NCBI GenBank assembly: GCA_051530055.1
Contig: CM121341.1
Coordinates: 11,594,001 to 11,658,000 of the forward strand
DNA from: Neoechinorhynchus agilis
Taxonomy: Eukaryota; Acanthocephala
DNA: 64,000 nt
Reading direction: 5' to 3'
Shown piece by piece: positions 49,717 to 60,129 of this stretch. Within the stretch, counting starts at the first letter, position 1. Every line of letters starts with the position of its first letter. The notes below the pieces were generated by a model. The model had not been told where the DNA came from. It saw nothing but the letters and a program-made list of their open reading frames with translations, and searched no databases. The position numbers and the translations under genes are program-made.

Positions 49717-50709
49717 TTATGATATCGGATTGATCAGAGATAGGCCCGTCATAGGAATGTACTCCATTGCAAGTTTCTGTTGGAACAACGACCACCAATC
49801 TATCCCAGAAAAGAAATTGTGACTTTTAAGTTTATCTACTGTATTTCGTCCGCATCCAAGTCTTCTGTCAACTTCTGAGGTCAAAAGTCCAGACACAAAT
49901 TCAGTCAGTTCTTTTGAAAAATACTTTGGCATCTCCATTTTCATTGCCCGAATTTTTGAGATTATTTCTAAAATTTCACTTCCCTCGAAGGGGCCATGTC
50001 CAGTGTGCAGTTCGTACGTCAATACACCTAATGCCCACCAATCCACACTTGAAGTATAACCACGTCCACTCAAAATTTCAGGAGCCATGTATTCTGGCGT
50101 CCCGAGAAATGTGAATGTTATACCGTCCAGAAACTTGGCGAATCCAAAGTCAGCAACTTTGACGTATCCTCGTTCATCAAGTAAAACATTAGCTGTTTGT
50201 ATGTTTCTATGGACGACGCTAAGACGATGAAGGTACTCGAGGACAAGAACGATCTGAGCAATAATTTGCCGACTTTCGGATTCACTGAAACGCTTCTTTA
50301 TTCTTAAATGCTGGTCCAAAGCGCCGCCGACGATCGTTTTTGTCACAATGTACATGTGACTGTTGTCCTCGAAGTAACCCATAAATGTAACAACACTTGG
50401 ATGAGTAATGCTTCCTAACAATATAATTTCAGCCATTGAACGTTCAGATCGTTCAGTGCTGTCCAATGTTATTTTTTCAGTCATTTTAATCGTGCAAGGT
50501 ACACCACCTCGAGTACCAAAAAACACCGTGCCAAAAGTCCCCTTATTAATCATCTCTCCTAATGCAATTCCACTTACTTGAAGAGGCTCTGGATTCTTTG
50601 GCTCCTTAAAATTATGACGGAAATACAATTGAGCGCTACGATAAAAAGATTCAAAATCGTCAAACGAATTGGGAAACAGAGCTTCTGGAATATTTTTCAA
50701 TATTTCCAT
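49717..50709 (-). CDS. PKA catalytic-subunit-like protein, probable pseudokinase
   Basis: An intronless ORF of 330 residues, close to the usual PKA-C length of about 350. It aligns with PKA-C from the A-helix (FESFYRSAQLYFRHNF) through the C-lobe. Present are the glycine loop INKGTFGTV (first Gly is Asn), the VAIK lysine (CTIKM), the alpha-C Glu (MAEIILL), DFG (VADFGFAKF), activation-loop FTFLGTPEYMAPE with the Thr197 equivalent, DWWALGVLTYEL and the AGC hydrophobic QQKLAMEYIPM. The catalytic loop reads HRNIQTANVL instead of RDLKPEN, so the catalytic Asp166 is Asn and Lys168 is Gln. Phosphotransfer is therefore doubtful, though ATP binding could remain. Past EYIPM the family-like tail (YDGPISDQSDIIKVENI) continues in another frame to about 49616, indicating a frameshift. 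Lack of introns suggests a retrocopy. Confidence 0.85.
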   Translation of the reverse strand: MEILKNIPEALFPNSFDDFESFYRSAQLYFRHNFKEPKNPEPLQVSGIALGEMINKGTFGTVFFGTRGGVPCTIKMTEKITLDSTERSERSMAEIILLGSITHPSVVTFMGYFEDNSHMYIVTKTIVGGALDQHLRIKKRFSESESRQIIAQIVLVLEYLHRLSVVHRNIQTANVLLDERGYVKVADFGFAKFLDGITFTFLGTPEYMAPEILSGRGYTSSVDWWALGVLTYELHTGHGPFEGSEILEIISKIRAMKMEMPKYFSKELTEFVSGLLTSEVDRRLGCGRNTVDKLKSHNFFSGIDWWSLFQQKLAMEYIPMTGLSLINPIS

Positions 50710-50859
50710 TTTCTATTACAATCATTCGAGTGCGCGTAAATTGGATTTGATAAGCTTCGATTACCATGGCAACCACTTGGAAATGAGACCGATAATATAT
50801 TGCTCATTGTTAAACGCAAACGTGGTGTTTTTCATATACAATTGAACTTAATATCCTTT

Positions 50860-51063
50860 GGAATTATTGTTTAGAAGTCTTCACAGGCGGTAAATGATTA
50901 TTTATTAAAGAAGTTCTGCGAACCTAATCGGGTTAATTATCAGTTCTAAAATACAAGTGGATGGATGAGTAATTATTTCGCTCTCACACGCGAGAGCGAA
51001 GATTCGAAACATCTTTAATAAATAATAATTTACCGCCTGTGAAGACTTCTTAACAATAATTCC
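50860..51063. repeat. Foldback (MITE-like) element, ~204 bp
   Basis: Inverted arms of about 60 bp: GGAATTATTGTTTAGAAGTC from 50860 and its near-perfect reverse complement ending at 51063, both containing CTTCACAGGCGGTAAAT and TTTATTAAAG. A second small hairpin, TTCGCTCTC/GAGAGCGAA (50977-50985 and 50992-51000), lies near the centre. There is no coding capacity. A decayed relative is at 31617-31745. Confidence 0.85.
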
Positions 51064-51640
51064 AATAACATTCCTCTGTACCTCACATATCGACATTTTT
51101 AATACCTTTTTGCCCGAAACTTTCAGCGTGTCAAAGTTTGAAAAATTAATTTTATTCAAACTGAGCAAAAGAGGATAAAACAATCATGGGGAAGACCCTT
51201 CTAAAGAAAGTAATCTAGATTATTTACAAGCAAGACTGGAGACTATTTCTTACAAAGATTTGGATACATTCGAAGAAATACAATGATATAAGATTCAAAG
51301 TTGTGCAGAAAAAGGGACTTATTTTGTTCCCTTGGCTTGTCAGTATAATAATAACAACACGTTTATTTGTTATTTAACAAAAGTTGGACTCATGTACCTT
51401 TGGGTTCTCTGTACCTTTGGGAAGATGGAAACCCGGCTGGATACTAAATGGTAAGTAAATTTTAAGTCATATGAGAATTGTAAAAATAATAAATCGTTTA
51501 AACATAAAGCACGAAAGTCGCAACAATCCTACAGCATACCAAATGAAACACGAATTAAATATAAGGATAGAAAATGCAGCAAAGCTTCTATTGATTTAAC
51601 ATAACAGTTTTCAACTTTTTTTGTAGCCACGACCAAAATT
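51064..51640. other. Intergenic region
   Basis: No gene is called. A 35-codon plus-strand ORF near 51184-51285 (SNLDYLQARLETISYKDLD) has helix-like composition and could be an exon relic, but it lacks clear splice sites. Confidence 0.35.
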
Positions 51641-51649
51641 TGTTTTATG

Positions 51650-51985
51650 GTAACGACCCTACAACGTATCTTTGAACTTTTCTCTCACTTGAGAGGTCGT
51701 TCTTTTCAGTATTGTCGGTTTTCGTCTTTGCTCTTCTCTTTTCCCAGCGTTTTGAGATCTCCGCTCACACTGTCCTCCCACCTTTTCTTGAGCCTTCCTG
51801 TTCTCCTTTTTTCCTTGAGCTGCGTCTTCATCTGCTTGTGTCACCTGCAGGTACCATCGCATCCGCCTCTTAGCGATTGCCTCCTCGATTGGCTCGGCAG
51901 CGAGCAGCTTTCGCACCTCCTCATTGGGCACTCGATCCTTGCGTGTCAATCCTGCGGACGATCTCAGCATCCGCATTTCGTTGTT
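51650..51985 (-). mobile_element. LINE C-terminal fragment (RTE-like tail)
   Basis: The minus-strand ORF 51976-51659 begins MRMLRSSAGLTRKDRVPNEE and continues EEAIAKRRMRWYLQV. This matches the conserved region downstream of the RT in RTE/BovB-type LINEs (a GVTRxDRxRNE...RRLRWYGHV pattern). The RT itself is absent, so this is a 5'-truncated insertion. Its GC content is higher than the flanks. Confidence 0.7.
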
Positions 51986-52209
51986 TAGAAAACCGAAATA
52001 TTCCTGAGAAAAGTGACCAGACAGAGTGTAGTATCATTTTTTATTTTCCGACAACGACCATTCTCTAATGAGTGCGACTTTTGAGCTTGTTTCCTTTGCA
52101 CAATTTCCTTGATTCGAGGTTGAATAGTTGGCACGGCCTCTGCCAGACAGAGAACTTTTTTCCAATTTTTGGGCTTATTTCGTCCCACACATGAATCATC
52201 ATTCGTTTT

Positions 52210-53525
52210 TTAATCATAACATAATAAAGTACAAAACGTGCAATCGCCACCGTCCGCAATCTATACGTCTCTACTCCGAAGGGGACAAAGTAGTGGGCCC
52301 TTGCTAGATGAAATTTTAGGGGCACATTAAAATCAAGTGATTTTATGCGCTTCCCTGGACCAGATCTGTGGGCTTTGTGCCCGAATAAAAATTAACAGCC
52401 ATGAAAAAGGCCACATTATAAACACGGATTAAAAGTTACCGGCTGACTAGATTTCAGAAATCAAAAATTTATTTATTCGTTTAATGTGTTAGATTAGTGA
52501 TTTTCAACCTTGGGGTCAAGAACCAACTAGAGGTTCAGTTGGGGTTGTCCGTAATACTAATTTCTTCATTAAAATGGTTCATAGCAATTTTGGATGGCAT
52601 TTTTCTGTACACCGAAAATCCCACCACGCTATTGCGAGCATTATAAAACATCCCGCTTGCATTTTTGTCGTAGATGGAGCTCGAAACCGAATTGAGAGCA
52701 AAACATGTCATGACTCCATCCTGTTCTCTTTTGCTGTCATTACCAAGGAACTCGGAGCAGTGATGACGCTGACCCTCAGGAAGGTCGATCTACTGCTTTT
52801 GCGTTGAAGATCAACGTCATCGCCGCTCGTACTTCTCCGAGATCCATGATTATGGCGGCATTTGTTTACCGAGCCAAAGAACGGAAAACAGCAACTAACT
52901 TTTTGTAGCTGCAAAGATTGACCGTCCAAAACTTACAAGTTGAACTAGATACCTAAGTTCCCCAGATCGACATTCTTCTTAAGTTCATGGCTGGACGAAA
53001 GTGGCCGTTTTAAGAAAAGGATACATTGATTAACCTGAAGGATTTTCTGTGTCAATGGTTTCAAGAAGTGTACCTGCAGTACGGCTTCACTTTTCTTGTC
53101 GACGGTGATGAAAAAACCGCAATGCTCATTGGTTCACTATTGAAAGCATGAAACCTAGCTAGATGAAGGTTTATTTGTCGTCGTCTGTGTATCCAGAATT
53201 TATCAACTCAACGAAGGATTTTTTCGAGAAGACGTAGAAGAGTTTGAAAGCTACTCGATTGTGTATTCCACTATTTTTCCCAAACTAATGAAGCAGCAGT
53301 CCAAGCATCGTATTGCTTTGCCCAGCTCTTTGCGTAACGCAAAACACTACACGCAATTGCAGCTTGTAAAACCGGCTCCAATCGAAATGGTCAAGACCGG
53401 CGACGCACGAGCAGGTGTATTCCTGCGACAAAATATCTCGCCCGCAGTACAACGAGGCAATGCTGCCAGCGTGATGGCGATAGCGGTGGTGATTGCACGT
53501 TTTGTGCTTTATTGTTGTAAAACGT
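52210..53525. mobile_element. Possible degraded DNA transposon between inverted ends
   Basis: AATAAAGTACAAAACGTGCA at about 52223 and its inverted counterpart near 53487 (TGCACGTTTTGTGCTTTATT) share about 35-40 bp at opposite ends of a 1.3-kb segment. Inside lie ORFs with no recognised domain, including 53261-53563, and a GC content above the flanks. A BEL/Pao-like piece lies inside, at 52325-52450. It may be one decayed transposon or two opposed copies of another repeat. Confidence 0.35.
52325..52450 (+). mobile_element. BEL/Pao-like LTR-region fossil fragment
   Basis: AGTGATTTTATGCGCTTCCC, then a GTGGGCT...AAAAGGCCACA block and GTTACCGGCTG. It matches the second half of the 37612-37855 fragment and the arm of the foldback at 37328. 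Confidence 0.5.
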
Positions 53526-53647
53526 ATTGTATTTACTTTCTAGAAATAAATTCTACTCCTTGAAAAAAATGTTGTATGTGCGTTTTATTCGAACGCTAAA
53601 ACACAAACTTCACTTCTCCCTAAAAATCTTTTTCAGTTCAACTTTAG

Positions 53648-54085
53648 ATGGTCAATTTTAGATTAAGTTCTGTTTTGCTCCACGGATTTCAACATGCGCG
53701 AGGTGGATACAGATCTAAACCGAGATCAGACAACCGACGAGGAAGGCAACAAGTGAGAAGATTGGCTTTTGATTTTCACGGTAGGCTTCGGACGTGTTTT
53801 CGACTTGCTCGAAGACAAGCTGCGATGACTATGAAGTATGAAACGACAATTCATAGAAAGTTAGAAAAGCTTTTAAGTTGCGAACTTTACATGAACCGTA
53901 TGGACGCAGCCGCGCAGCAACATGGAATTGCAGGGCATGAAGTTTACAGTGCAATGACAAGAATGAACGTGCAGCTTGAGCCAAAAATTATGGCTGATTT
54001 CGCCATTTATGAACCCAAAACTTTCCAGTGTCTTTGCATCGCTGCTAAACAATACATAACCGACACTGAAATGGAGCGGCAGTAA
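53648..54085 (+). CDS. MRPL20: Mitochondrial large-subunit ribosomal protein bL20m
   Basis: A 145-residue intact single-exon ORF. bL20 binds 23S-type rRNA early in assembly of the large mitoribosomal subunit. The basic N-terminal helix is visible (RRGRQQVRRLAFDFHGRLRT, FRLARRQAAMTMKY). The globular domain follows: LYMNRMDAAAQQHGI, EVYSAMTRMNVQLEPKIM and ADFAIYEPKTFQCL, the last nearly identical to human ADLAIYEPKTF. The N-terminal region should act as or follow a mitochondrial targeting sequence. TTTTTCAG lies 11 bases upstream of the ATG. The AATAAA signal at 54084 overlaps the stop codon. It converges on the large helical-repeat gene, with only about 67 bases between the two stops. Confidence 0.93.
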   Translation: MVNFRLSSVLLHGFQHARGGYRSKPRSDNRRGRQQVRRLAFDFHGRLRTCFRLARRQAAMTMKYETTIHRKLEKLLSCELYMNRMDAAAQQHGIAGHEVYSAMTRMNVQLEPKIMADFAIYEPKTFQCLCIAAKQYITDTEMERQ

Positions 54086-54152
54086 TAAAGGTTTAAAGAG
54101 TGACTTTAAAAATAAATCCATCTTTATCGAGGAAACATTATTCTGAATGTTT

Positions 54153-57100
54153 TTATTTTGCAGTATAGAAAACATGATGGCACATTTGAACCATTGCTTG
54201 GAGGAAAGGATGACCATCGAGAGACTGACATCTCGACCCAAGTGACTGCTTCCTTTTTGTCTCACTTCTTTGAAATGATTCTCGTATTTTCAGGTCGGTG
54301 AAGACTTTGCTGAACAAGCAGTCGAACTGCGTTTTAAGTTGAAGACGAATATTGTAGTGCCACGGTGTTTTCAGGCTACGTCTTATATTCTTGTGAAGAT
54401 ACAAAATGGCTTGAGACATCGCTAATGTAAGAAGTTGTTCAAAGAAAGCCTCTAAAAGTATGGATGGGCGCCGTGTGTTAAGACCCATGACGACGGCAGC
54501 TGTTCCAATGCAGTCATTGAACGAGCAATCCGGATGAGGCGGTCGATCATTTGGAAACGATAGTAGAATGTCGTATTCGTACGTGCGGAACACAATCGAC
54601 GTGCAAAGATCGGCGAGATTTGGCGATTGAGCCAAAAGAACTGAGAGACATGATAATCCAGTTCGGACGAGCGAGTCAATGTCACGGTGTTCACTTGTCT
54701 CGATTAAATCAAGGACACGATGGAACATTCGAGTAATTTCCCTTGTTGCTTGACTAAGACGTTCATGGACGTTCACTTTGTTCGGCATCGTTATGTGAAA
54801 CTTCATGAGACGAACCAGCTGATTGGTGATTTGGCACCAAGCGTGCAACAAGCGACTGTTCTCTTTTGAGTCTTCGATTTTCCAGTCCCCCGGTCTTTGC
54901 GGATCATTTACAAGAAAATACTCGAGAGCTTGTTCGAAGAATTCGTTCTTCAGCTTGTTAAGAAGCCGCGCTACCAAATAAGTTACCAAGAGCCGTGAAT
55001 GTTTTCCCATGTTAACCAATGTCGATATTGACAGATGAGGAAGCATTAAGCGTGCCTTTGTTTCGTCCTCAGCAAGTCGCCACAACGCACAAAGCACCGA
55101 ACGAGTGAGTTCGATCGACAAGTCACATTCGACAATCAAAGACGTCAATTTCGAGGGATGTAATGAATGGAGAATACTGGGGTGAAATCGACTCAAAACT
55201 GACATTGAAAAACTGCTCGCAGTTCTTGGAGAAATTAACAAATCAACGTCGAATGGCAAATGTCCATCCGGACAAGTACAAGCTACGAGAAGAGCGCATT
55301 CCAAGGATTGCTCGTCTCCTATCTCTGGTCGAGAAAATCTTTGCCCTGTCAATTTAACATCTTTGCTGCTAATGACCTTTCCTTCAAACGTCAGCCAATA
55401 ATAAAGGTCAAGTACGTGTGGTACCATATAATAAGGACAGGCTTCTGCTAGTCGGATAAGACAATTTAAGATCGCTTGATCTAGTGTTTCACAAGACATC
55501 ATAGCTGATCGCAATGCACAGAAGAGATCATTATTCAGCGTTTTTGTGGACATCGGACACGTTCGTGTACTATAAATGAACGTTCAGTCACACAAAAATG
55601 CTGCCTAGTCTTCTGCTCAATAAAAGGCATCTCATCTGTCCTTTCCCACCCGTAAAGCAAAATCGGAGTCCAGAAATTGGGGATAACGTTTAATACATTC
55701 TGGTGAATCTTTGGGAAAAGAGGACTTATGACAACGCACATGGCAAAGCATTCAATTCGATCTGCGTCTGAATCACAAAATTCCGCGTCAAGAACAAATA
55801 GAAACTGTATATCCGCCATTAGTTCTTGTTCGTATTTCTTGGAAGCTCGTTTGAGTGATTCACATCCAATTTGTAGCACTGCAATAATCGTACTCAGCTT
55901 CGCTGTTACGAGTGGGTAACGCCGATCACAGGACGCAGTCGCAAGAGCGTCTATCAAAACTGAACTGCTGAACAATCTGTGTTGGTGATCACTTTGTTCG
56001 GTACAAATAGCTCTAATGAACTCGAAAGCAGCTTTCTTTGCACTGAATGCTCCATCCTCATCGCTGAAGGATTTCGATCTTAACGACTCAATCAAAATTC
56101 TAAGGAAAACATCTTCTTTGCATAATTCGGGACTTGCGTTTCTTATCAAAATACTTGTGAGTGTAAGGGATTCCACGCACAGGGCGGTGGCGCACAATTC
56201 AATTGTAGTTTCCTGGTTGCTTTGATAAATGGCGAAAGTCAACAGTTTGGTAAGAATGCATGGATCATGAGTGAGCGACGTGTGTATGAGAATCTGTGGA
56301 ACAGTTTCAATTATAAAAATACAGGTCGAAAGAGTTCGGATTTCTACTGCATCAGATCGGTCTTCATATAAGACATGACCTCGGAGGAATACAACTTGTA
56401 AGAATGCGAGAAATAATCGCGGATTGGTCATGGCGCGCCCGCTAAGTGTTTTTGCCATAAGAAAATCGGCCACTTGAACGAGTATTCGAGATTTAAGTTC
56501 GCAGTTGGACGTTTTCGCCAAAGATATTACAACGTCGACCATCGACTCCTTCGACGGATCAAGTGCAAGAGATAAAGTATCCAAAGGAACTTGACTAAGA
56601 TATATTTTGTTGCTTTCGCAAAGAAGACAAATGCATTGTTCGAGTAGATCCACAGGCAATCGTTTTAGAGTCATTGATGTCGCGGTGTTCAAGAATCCGG
56701 ATACTGACTGTGTACATCGGTCGACAAATGATTGAACCGATGGAATTTGTCGGAGATTTCTGGCGAGTCTTACAATGTGAATGGCACGCTCAATGAGGGT
56801 AGAATTGACGCATCGATTTATGTGACAGTGGTATTTGCAGATCGCAAAGGAGAAAAGCGTAAAAGCTCTTTTGGAAAGATTTTAAATTGACAAATTTTAG
56901 GCCACAAGGCGATCGAGATTTAATTTCAAAGACCATTGTCATCTTCTAAAAGAACATAATGCAGCAGACTCCAACAAAGCTCATATCCATTAAATGATGC
57001 ATGCAAAAGAACGAAACCATGATCTCTCGATTGACACCGTATTCGGTCTACAACTCTCACCTTCCCGTATTTAAAATTTAGACAGTTCTCTAACGTTTGT

Positions 57101-58170
57101 GATTGTTCCGGAGCAAACATTTTCTCGAATTCGCACAATGTTCTCAACTGAGAAAATGATTGAACTACTTCTTTCGACTTTTCCGTTGAGTATTTGACCA
57201 TCGCAATGAAGATGGGCAGAACCGAACAAGTGGACGCTGGAAAGAATGAAATACTCTGAACAAGCATCCCTACGACGGCGCGTGTATCGATCATCTTTTC
57301 CGACGATGAGGACAACGCATTCACTGTTTTGGATGTCGCTGTCGCCGCAAGGATTCTAAAGGACGACGCTATATCGTCTTCATTCCAATCAGTTCGATTC
57401 AAAATACATCGAAAATATCTGCTGAACATTGGCCAGATAAGTTGGCCGAACTTACAGTTAGTATTGGAATAATCTTGTAAGATGCGTTCAATAGACTGAA
57501 TTGGAATTTCTCGAAGTCGTTCAATCAGCGAGTCCTTATCGGTTGGCGTCGACAGAGTGAGTGCGAGTGACACTAACGGATTTGCTTCTTTTGAAATTAA
57601 CTTTCCAATTGCTTCCAGAATTGAACGGTCCTTGACTTTAATAGTGATGTCGTGATCACTGCAACGAAACGAGAGACAATTTACGTTAAGAATATGTACA
57701 ATAATCATCGCGGGAAGCATTTGGCTTAATCGTGAAAACTCTGGAATCTGTTCAATAAAAGAAGTCCAATCGATTCCTTTAACTGTTCTCACACAATCCA
57801 AGCATGCCATTTGAACATCCTCTGGAACATTTTTCTTTACAGAAACTTCAATCACCTTTTTTAGCGATTCTTCGAGTGTCCTTATCAAGATTTGAACACT
57901 TGGTGGTTCACAGGACAAAATTTTTGAGGCTAATCGTAATGCATACTTTCGTTCGCTGTCGATCAAGGCCTGCCTTTCCAATCGAGCAAACCCTCTTTGC
58001 CTAGTTACTTCGAGCACTTCCTTTATTGACTCATGATCAGCGGGGCCATTGAACAGTGAACTAAAATATTTGTTCAGATCAGTGTTCTCGCATATCCAAT
58101 TGGCAAGTTCAGGCGTTCTTTGTTCGCACACACTGTGGAAGTACGATCGAAAGGTTTTACAGGATGCCAT
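54153..58170 (-). CDS. Large alpha-helical (HEAT/ARM-like) protein, ~1,289 residues, unrecognised
   Basis: Three exons fit a single frame: 58170-56934, 56865-55650 and 55569-54153. The second intron (80 bp, GTGGGA...TTTATAG) joins LLYG to TRTCPMSTK cleanly. The first (about 68 bp, GTCTTT...AAAGAG) has weak sites and its exact ends are uncertain. The protein is almost entirely amphipathic helices with Leu, Cys and Ser, without signal peptide or transmembrane segment, like HEAT/ARM scaffold proteins. Examples are LADFLMAKTLSG-like turns, RLLVTYLVARLLNKLKNEFF and LARSVLCALWRLAED-like segments. I cannot name the family with confidence. TTTCAG precedes the ATG by 6 bases, and ATGGC gives a good start context. 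The polyadenylation signal at 54152-54157 overlaps the stop codon. It converges with MRPL20. Confidence 0.85.
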
Positions 58171-58695
58171 TGAAATCTGAAATCCCGTAATCGGATCAGA
58201 GTATAAATCCCTATCAAAAATAATTTTTTATATCGACATAAAAAAACAATCGAGCATTTCTTAAACTTTGTCCACTTATTTTTAATTTAAAAAATCTTTA
58301 TCCACTCAATCCAATCCAAAATTCCCATACAATCATCAACGAACAGTTCAAATTTAAAAATATAAAGAGTGCAAGTCAATGGCTGACCAAAAGTGAAATC
58401 AGATAAGTGATCGTATTCTTCCGGATATAATAACAAATTCAATGTGAAAAAACAGGAAAAGAATAAGTGGTTGGTAAAATTGTTTTTGGTTTATTTGATT
58501 TTGGTTGGTTAAGTTGTTAGGTTGTTCTTTTCCGTTCTTTCCTCCAAACTAATTCGCATTTGGAGGATTGAGCAATGGGGATGAAATTGAGCCGTCGTGT
58601 GAACGAAGAAGATGAACAATTTACACTTTAGGGCCCCACCATTGTCAGTGCCCAGTTTCCACAAAAATTATGTTTCAAGATTGAGCTGTTCATAT
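58171..58695. other. Upstream region of the helical-repeat gene
   Basis: AT-rich, probably containing its promoter. No repeat or ORF is recognised. Confidence 0.4.
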
Positions 58696-58697
58696 TG

Positions 58698-58905
58698 GTT
58701 GTTTTCTGACGAAGAAATTAAAATGATTTTATTTTAAAATCCGGTTGGTTTCGGAGGCGCAATCTTCTGTATCGAGGTTGATAAAGTGTTTTATTCGTAA
58801 TTGAATGTCTAAACACTTTAACAACCTTGACAAAGAAGGCACAAGATTGTGTGCCGAAATATCGGATTTTAAAATAAAATCGCTAATTTCTTCGCCAGAA
58901 AACAA
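58698..58905. repeat. Foldback of two inverted Penelope-like tail copies
   Basis: Arms of about 95 bp, from GTTGTTTTCTG at 58698 and ending CAGAAAACAAC at 58905, both contain ATTTTATTTTAAAATCC in inverted orientation. The right arm holds the stem GGCACA/TGTGCC followed by GAAATATCGG (58838-58865), the hairpin-GAAA pattern seen at Penelope-like 3' ends. The left arm holds a diverged inverted copy. Confidence 0.75.
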
Positions 58906-60050
58906 CAAAAATCAGTGGAAAGGATCGTAGTATTTTCTGTAAATCCTTTCTGTTTCGTCATGGTATCGATTTTTTACTTCAGTCCTCAAAATTACAAGTC
59001 GGTTAATGTTAAGATTTGTAAAATTGAAACAAAGTGAGACCCTAAAGTGTAAATTGTACCTCGAGCTAAAATAGTCCGCGCAGATCTCTACTCCACATTC
59101 TTATTATGTCCAGCTCCTAATAAAAATTGTTTTTAAGTTTCATGTATCTCGTTTCGAAACGTAGTCGATTCAGGGAACCCTATTATTTTGAGCTGCAGAG
59201 AAAAGAAATTAAAGGGAGGAAATATAATTTCCGTAATTCCATGAAAAAGGGCACAGCAAATGTCTACAATAAAAACTTCATACTCCACAACGTGAAAAGA
59301 AAAAATTTCATATCAAAATCAAATTTCAATCGGAAATGCAAAATTAACTCTTTATCACATTGTCCAAAATAAATTTTGATTTTTTGAGCCTTTAATTTTT
59401 AGAAGAAATTTTTCAAGAATTCAAATATGTTTATTAAAAAATTATCAAAAACCTGAAAAAATAGATCTTAAAATTGGATTATCTTCGCATCCTGAAATAA
59501 AGGACTTCAAATTGGCGGATCTCATTTTGGTAGTTTTCTTGATCGATATTGAAAGAAATGCGTTTACAATTTTACATAATATTTAATTTGATGTGTGGTT
59601 GATCGATTTTTAAACGTTTTATAAATCATTGCTTCCTCGTCACCTTCCACGTCTTACGAAAGGAATTCTTTGAATACTAGTCGTCTTTGAATACTCAATC
59701 AACATTATTTTTTAACAACTAAGCATTAAATATTGCTTTAGTAAACTAGAAAATATTTGTATTTTTCACACAACGCTAACTTTGTTGAATGGGTTTCATG
59801 CACTAGCATGAAACCCTTAAGAGTTCCAAACGCAAATATCATCGTTGAACTTGTTTGCATTCAGACCGAAGAACATTAACCCACATCATCGTCTATTAAA
59901 GAAAAGGCAAAAGGGAATCAATTTGTGTGTGCCACAAACGGACTACTAAATGCGAGAAATTTCTATAAATAGTCACACAACGCAGGGGATACCCGCGGAC
60001 ATATGAACCCCGTACCTCGGGAATCGTGATTCAGCGTGCTCGAGCCATAC
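58906..60050. other. AT-rich intergenic region
   Basis: No coding region is recognised. It contains a perfect hairpin at 59791-59816 (arms GGGTTTCATGC/GCATGAAACCC, loop ACTA). Confidence 0.4.
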
Positions 60051-60059
60051 AATACAAAG

Positions 60060-60122
60060 AAACCTTTATCGGTGACTGATGAGGCTTCCTCCCGAAATAT
60101 TTCGTATCAATGAAATAGGTTT
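60060..60122 (+). ncRNA. Hammerhead ribozyme-like motif (type I arrangement)
   Basis: The invariant core is present in order. CTGATGA lies at 60076-60082. A short stem II follows (GG...CC, loop about 7 nt) and GAA at 60094-60096. Stem III is ATA/TAT around TTTCG (60097-60107), then C at 60108 as the cleavage-site base. The outer strands form a stem I with AAACCT (60060-60065) pairing to AGGTTT (60117-60122), plus internal loops. Such motifs occur in Penelope-like elements, whose debris is present elsewhere in the window. Stem II is weak, so activity is uncertain. Confidence 0.5.
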
Positions 60123-60129
60123 TATCTGG

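Noticed and set aside
52574-53563. Host gene between 52.5 and 53.6 kb
   Set aside because: The ORFs are short, unconnected and without motifs. They lie between inverted repeat ends and look like transposon debris.
55163-57999. Plus-strand ORFs in 54.5-58 kb
   Set aside because: All are antisense shadows of the large helical-repeat gene.
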